From the NCBI GenBank assembly GCA_030789695.1, contig CM061132.1, positions 30,342,418 to 30,406,417 of the forward strand: a DNA stretch of 64,000 nt. Reading direction: 5' to 3'. The translations under genes and the position numbers were made by a program. The stretch is from Scilla litardierei (lineage: Eukaryota > Streptophyta > Magnoliopsida > Asparagales > Asparagaceae). Below the pieces are notes generated by a model, which saw only the letters and a list, made by a program, of their open reading frames with translations, was not told where the DNA came from and did no database searches. Positions 59,525 through 64,000 of this stretch are shown piece by piece. The stretch's first letter is position 1. Every line of letters starts with the position of its first letter.

Positions 59525-61350
59525 TGATCGCGCCCCGGATACACGTCCCGGAGCGGCGACACTGTAGTCTTACCGCAAGCGCACGGTGTAGCGGCGAGCG
59601 GGTATCGAACACAGGGAGGCCTAATAACAGTGTCTTCTTTAATCACCTGGCTATAGGAAAAGTCGAGAAATGTTCGCAAATATGCGGTCACAGTCGTTCA
59701 AATGTATAAAAGAAATAACAAATTAATAAAGACGCCTAGGGATAGGGAATCCCCGCTACTTGCCGTATCTCATCATTGTGACTCATAGGTTTCACAATTG
59801 CTAGACTTGAAATTTGGGTGAACTAGTTGCAACTAAATGTGGAACCAAGCTCACGCTCTCGCGCTATTGTCGGTCTATAGTCAACCTAGGGTAGGGTCCA
59901 ATCTCTTGCAAACCCTAACCTAGGCAAACTAGCGTGAAGAACAACATCATCGTTCAATCGTATCTCAAGCCCACTCTCGTGCAAACTCAAGCTACGACCT
60001 AGGTTGGGATAGTTCCTACCCGTCCAATCTCTTGCAAACGGGTATTGGTATAGAATTGCAATCGAAAACCCTAGTTTCGGTCCAATCTCTTGCAAACCGA
60101 TTCCGGAGAAATTCAATTGCAACCCAATTCGAATATCTAGGGCTTCCTATCGAATTGGGATCCAATCTCTTGCAAATCCCAATCGGTATGAATCTCTAGC
60201 TATTCGTATTATAGCAATCCCAAACTAACCCTAATCAATCCTAGCAATAGTTTCACCAATTTATCACAAATTCGAAATTTGGCTCGTAGGGTTCATCCCT
60301 ACGCCCTAAGACGATGAACTACTCACAATTCATAATAAAATGCAATAGAAATTCACAATCAAAATCAATAGAATTCATTGCTATATTCAAAATATCAATA
60401 AAATGGAGTTTTTGAGGGAGAGAGAGACAAACCAATGAAGAACAAGATAGCATCCAACAAAATCTCACTTTTCTCTCCTCCCTAAAAGCTAAATCTAATC
60501 CCTAAAAAGTTAATCTAAAAAAGGCTGCAAAAAGTTCTGGAAAAGCCCCCTAAACTAGGTTTAAAACTGGGGTTAAATACCCCCCCCAAAATCGCCCAAA
60601 AAATCCTGACGAAAATGCCCCTGCGCAGCCTCAAAATCGCAGTTTACGCTACAGACAGCGCGGCTCATTCGGCCGAGTGACAGATGTCACTCGGCCGAGT
60701 GAGAGACCTTGACGAATTCCAAAGAGTTGGGGGTCTTGGGGGTCGTCTCCTCGGGAGTCACTCGGCCGAGTGACTTATCTTCACTCGGCCGATGGGCGTT
60801 CTTCACTTGGGCGGACGGTCTTTCGTCACTCGGCCGAGTCGGTCATCGGGACTGTACAGACGAAAAACAGAGAGTTCAGCATCTTTTGTTGCCGTCGTCT
60901 TGGCTCCACTCGGGCGAGGGGGTCTCCGTGGTTCGGCCGAGTGACATGGCGATGCTCGACTGAGTGCACGATGATATAGCTCTGTTGCGTGTCCGATCGG
61001 GCCGGCCGAGCGGGCTGTCTATGCTCGGCCGAGTGACTCCTTCACTCGGCCGAGTGGCATGCTGAAAATGCCCATTCTTCATGATTTTGCCTCCTCGTCG
61101 CTCCTACGACATTCTTTCTTCTTTCACTCCTCTCCAATCGCAAAATACCCCTCAAGAGAGTCGTCTGTGACACTCCGGAGTGGGTGCATCTCAGAATCAC
61201 TCCAAATCGCTCCAAATCTCCTGAAATACGACAAAAACAACAAATCGTGAAAAGCATCGCAATATTGTCGAATAAACGTGAAAAACACGATTTGAGCGAT
61301 CTAAATGGCATGCAAACATGCGGAAAAAGGTGTAAAATATGGAGTGATCA
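59525..61350 (-). repeat. Athila 5' LTR (1826 bp)
   Basis: Aligns end to end with 48525-50351 with few differences. Confidence 0.95.
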
Positions 61351-61355
61351 ACGCC

Positions 61356-63367
61356 CTCTCTCCCACGGCAACCTCCCCGCTGGATTCTCCGTTCATTATA
61401 ACCCCCTCCCAGTTCGTCCTCAGGCACACATCATCCCGCCTCTTTCAACCCAACATCAAATCAATCAGGCAACCCAATTTTCCTTCATCCCAAATCAATT
61501 CCTCAAATCAAAACTGGAATTAGAGAAGAGATCAGTGAAATTGAAACTAAAATCCTCAAAATTCACTTCCTAGTCAACCCAATTTCAACCTAATCCTCTA
61601 TTCTCCCCCTTCCTCCCTCCTCCTAGCTGTCGCCCATCCCCAGGCCAGCTCCCCTTGCACGCGCCGTCGCCCACCTCCAAGCCGTTGTCGCCGCCCCTCC
61701 CCAGGCCACCGGCCCCTGCGCCCAGCCCCCCTGCGCCGCTGTCGGCCTGCCAGGCCGCCGCCCCGACAGCCAAGGCCATCGGCACCTTGCCTTGTACCGC
61801 CCCTTGCCCCCTAGCAGCCGCCGCCGGCCCCCTTGCCTTGCGCCGCCCAGCCCCCTTAGCCGCTGCCCCCCTCCCAGCGCCTGCGCTCCCTGCAAATAAA
61901 AAAAAGAAAGGAATGAAAGAAACAGAACAGGAAGAAGAGAGAAAGAGATAGAGGTGAGTTTTAAAGTTGAGTTTAATGTAAGTTATTATTTTGTTAAGTT
62001 ATTAGTTATATAAGTTAGTTTAGTTAAAGTTAATATATTAAGTTTTAATATTAGTTAGTATCTAAGGTTTTTAATTTAAGTTATTTTATAAGTTATTGAT
62101 TAAAGTTAAATTATATAAGTAAGTTTATTATAAAGTTAATTTTTGAGTTATTAATTAAAGTTAAGTTGTGATTTATTATAAAAAGTTAAGTTAATTTATA
62201 AAAGTTAAGTAATAAGTCATTAACTTAGTTATAAGTTTTTAATCTATATAGTTCTTATTATTAGTTTGTGTAGCTAACTCGCTTTTTGAAACCAGGTACC
62301 CTTACCACTGATCATAACAGGCCTTACATTACAAGGCAAACCGGTAACTCATCGTACCCTGCTATGGGTTTTAAAAAAATAATAAATGCATGCCAATCTA
62401 GTTTCATCTCATTTTCATAGTGTTCCCATTTTTGAACTGTTAGATAAACTTATAAATTGCACCGTATCGTAAATGAAATCGAATTGGTCTACGTGACATG
62501 CTTGACAGAAAGATGTATCTGGAAATGTGGCAATCTAGTAAATGACTAGTAAACTGCAAATATGGTAATATCACAGACACTTGGGTTTTGGGCTAACTTA
62601 TAATAGCGAGGTGCGAGAGCGACTAGTCCAGGCTTTGTTGTCATCGTGCGGGTTCTAGCAACCCATCATAATAGCTAGTGACAAATTCATAGATCACAGA
62701 TTCTGGAACAGTATTCATAGCATAGTTCGCCTGGGTAGCACCCGTGGTAAGAGATGGACTCTTGGTTGCTCATTGTACCCCCGCATTATAAGTCACAATC
62801 TAGGTATGGCACAGTTACACTCTCGTAACATAGTCACTTTTAATACCGTACATTTAACTTCCAGAAATTGCTGATAGTTGTAAAACTGCTAAGTTACTTT
62901 TCTGCACTATTCCCTTACCACTATTGTTCGCACTTTACTTCTTTTCCCTTTAGATTGACATGCTTGCTCATTATATTGATAGCCATGCTTAGAGATACTT
63001 TGAGTTACGTCTGATCCTGGTGACCCTTCTCTTTGTGGTGGACCCGCTAGATATCTCTCAAGTTAAAGAGTTTGCACCAGAGGCTACAGATGTTAAGTTT
63101 GTGATTAAGTTTGACCAGCATGGCTAGCAGGACGCTGGGTATTGTGAGTGAGTGTGGGAGATTTACTTTATTGTTTTCTGAGTGGCTTGGTGTATATTTT
63201 GTATTTCAGGTGTATTTTCCTTTCTTGTACGCGGACGGTCTGTAATAAGGTTGTATACCATTTCTGTGTAAGAGTATTTTTGCGTATTTCTGCAACAGCC
63301 TGTGTTGAATTCATTGGTGCCTAGCAGGACTTGTGCATGTTTCAAACAGTAACGGGCCTCGAGAGTG
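61356..63367. other. Remainder of the TIR-bearing unit, no gene
   Basis: No supported coding sequence. The GC-rich part (61615-61890) gives long Ala/Pro frames on both strands that look compositional. AT-rich 'aagtta/ttaagtt' low-complexity sequence spans 61950-62260. The last roughly 1 kb is unremarkable. Confidence 0.6.
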
Positions 63368-63802
63368 GGTCGTTACAGATAGAATAGGGATAGACTCTAG
63401 ATGAACGAAGCACCTGATACTCTAACACTTTATTTCTCTCCATTTTTATATTTGTTCTTCCAAATAGCTTGAGGTGACTGATTCGAGACGAGCCTCAGTG
63501 GGTCGATCTTGGCAGCCCCAAATGCTCTATTAAGCCTCGTTCTGACTTAAGCACTGGAGGGGATTTGGGTTGGAACCCAGATCCGACCCCGTGACGACTG
63601 TCTGTGGTGGAGGTAGTTCGAGATTCGACCCATCATCAAGGTCGAACGGTCATCGTCTTCGACCGAGAGATCGATAGAGATCCAGCCCAGCTATCTTAGC
63701 TCAACCCTCATTCTACCTTGGTTCTACCAACCGAGTGTCACACTTCATCGATTGACGAGGCTCCACCTCGACAGAAGAGTCCACTTCAGCTTCCTCTACA
63801 GT

Positions 63803-64000
63803 TGGCAGAACCCGTCTGTCAACAAACAGCAAGAGGATTTCAAGCTTTTTCTTGGGCGACGGCTTGTTTTGTTCATTTCATGAAGGCAGGGAACTGATAA
63901 TTTTGCTAGTGTTGTCTATGTAAACATATCTTGTGTGCTTGAAGATCTTTAATTTGTTTTAACCGTGGTATTTAAGGTTTATTCTCATAAAATTAACGCT
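63803..64000 (+). repeat. Inverted-repeat arm (pairs with 36153-36356)
   Basis: It begins gttggcagaacccgtctgtc (primer-site-like) right after the Tat-4 LTR end and is the reverse complement of 36153-36356 with about one difference in ten bases by eye. It reaches the window edge. Confidence 0.8.

Larger units (their letters stand above)
48525..61350 (-). mobile_element. Athila-like Ty3/gypsy element, minus strand, gag deleted
   Basis: LTRs are 48525-50351 and 59525-61350, nearly identical in length and sequence, with a perfect TSD acgcc (48520-48524 and 61351-61355). The minus orientation is fixed by the primer site at 59501-59518 (TGGCGCCGTTGCCGGGGA on minus, the Athila tRNA-Asp-type site) and a polypurine tract beside the left LTR. 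Order on the minus strand: 5' LTR, short leader, RT-RNase H-integrase ORF, palindrome array, Athila-type extra ORF, long non-coding tail, 3' LTR. Gag and protease are absent. Confidence 0.93.
48317..63377. mobile_element. TIR-bearing unit, possibly a solo LTR, hosting the Athila element
   Basis: It starts TGTAACGACC and ends GGTCGTTACA, a perfect 10-bp terminal inverted repeat. Excluding the Athila insert it is about 2.2 kb and non-coding: a Pro/Ala-codon GC-rich stretch at 61615-61890, then AT-rich sequence rich in 'aagtta' words (61960-62260). Such termini occur on some plant Ty3/gypsy LTRs, so a solo LTR is likely, but no matching target-site duplication was found (aagga left, gatag right). 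It could also be a DNA transposon. Confidence 0.45.
48141..63802 (+). repeat. Tat-family LTR, plus strand (Tat-4), split by a nested insertion
   Basis: The LTR parts are 48141-48316 and 63378-63802. The left part has cgttgagctta (cf. Tat-2 TGTTGAGTCA), 'gtgaccgttattccccaacgtc' and the TATA box tataaata (about 48293), all matching Tat-2. The right part has 'gtgggtcgatct', 'taagcactggaggggatttg' and 'cagatccgacccc', then ends cctctaca. It is followed by gttggcagaacccgtctgtc, a primer-site-like block, so it looks like a 5' LTR of an element running out of the window. Its orientation is opposite to Tat-3. Confidence 0.7.

Noticed and set aside
61585..61951. Ala/Pro- or Gly-rich frames on both strands
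   Set aside because: Compositional artefact of a GC-rich tract; no start context, domain or codon signal.

Overview
The window is plant nuclear DNA from a large, repeat-rich genome. It holds one recognisable single-copy host gene fragment, exons 2-4 of a FLOWERING LOCUS T-like PEBP gene on the plus strand (27137-29203). Almost everything else is LTR retrotransposon sequence stacked by repeated insertion. The FT exons have the family's canonical 62-nt and 41-nt sizes. The species cannot be named from sequence alone. There are no bacterial, organellar, rRNA, tRNA or CRISPR features.

Layout. (1) 1-10716: 3' part of a Ty3/gypsy Tat-lineage element (Tat-1: antisense ORF, polypurine tract, 3' LTR), split by Copia-1 (1674-9754, LTRs >1.9 kb, perfect TSD gctac). 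(2) 10906-26218: Copia-2, an old minus-strand Ty1/copia element with perfect TSD aagaa, split by Tat-2 (12742-20787). Tat-2 is a pol-less element with degraded gag, about 35 copies of a 58-bp tandem repeat and an antisense ORF. (3) 26224-29203: FT-like exons 2, 3 and 4. Exon 1 is not in the window, so intron 1 either spans the whole nest to the left or exon 1 is lost. (4) 29731-31290: small fold-back elements and a stray reverse-transcriptase fragment. (5) 31294-35934: degraded Copia-4. (6) 36153-64000: two Tat-family LTRs in opposite orientation (36357-36990 minus; 48141-48316 plus 63378-63802 plus), whose outer flanks are inverted copies of each other. They enclose a young Sirevirus-like copia element (37726-48108, TSD gttca) and a TIR-bearing unit (48317-63377), which itself carries a young Athila-like Ty3/gypsy element on the minus strand (48525-61350, TSD acgcc).

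Most notable observation. The two young, unrelated elements each carry arrays of a 10-12 bp CpG-containing palindrome: CAGTCGACTG-type in the Sirevirus, CTCGGCCGAG-type in the Athila. In both, the array occurs twice per element, in the U3 half of each LTR and again between pol and the extra 3' ORF. In both, neighbouring copies start 22 nt apart (exactly 22 in every Sirevirus pair, 21-23 in the Athila), about two helical turns. The motif sequence differs while spacing and placement agree, which looks like convergent regulatory architecture. Both elements also carry several polypurine-tract-like copies ahead of the 3' LTR. Other palindromic sequences occur in Copia-1 (loop motif TTGAGTCAACTCAA with private stems) and in the Tat 58-bp repeat (8-bp stem, 3-nt loop).

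How the genes work together. The retroelement ORFs are self-contained mobile modules (Gag, protease, integrase, RT-RNase H, extra 3' ORFs). All carry at least one visible lesion, so mobilisation would need help in trans. The FT-like gene is the only candidate host function.
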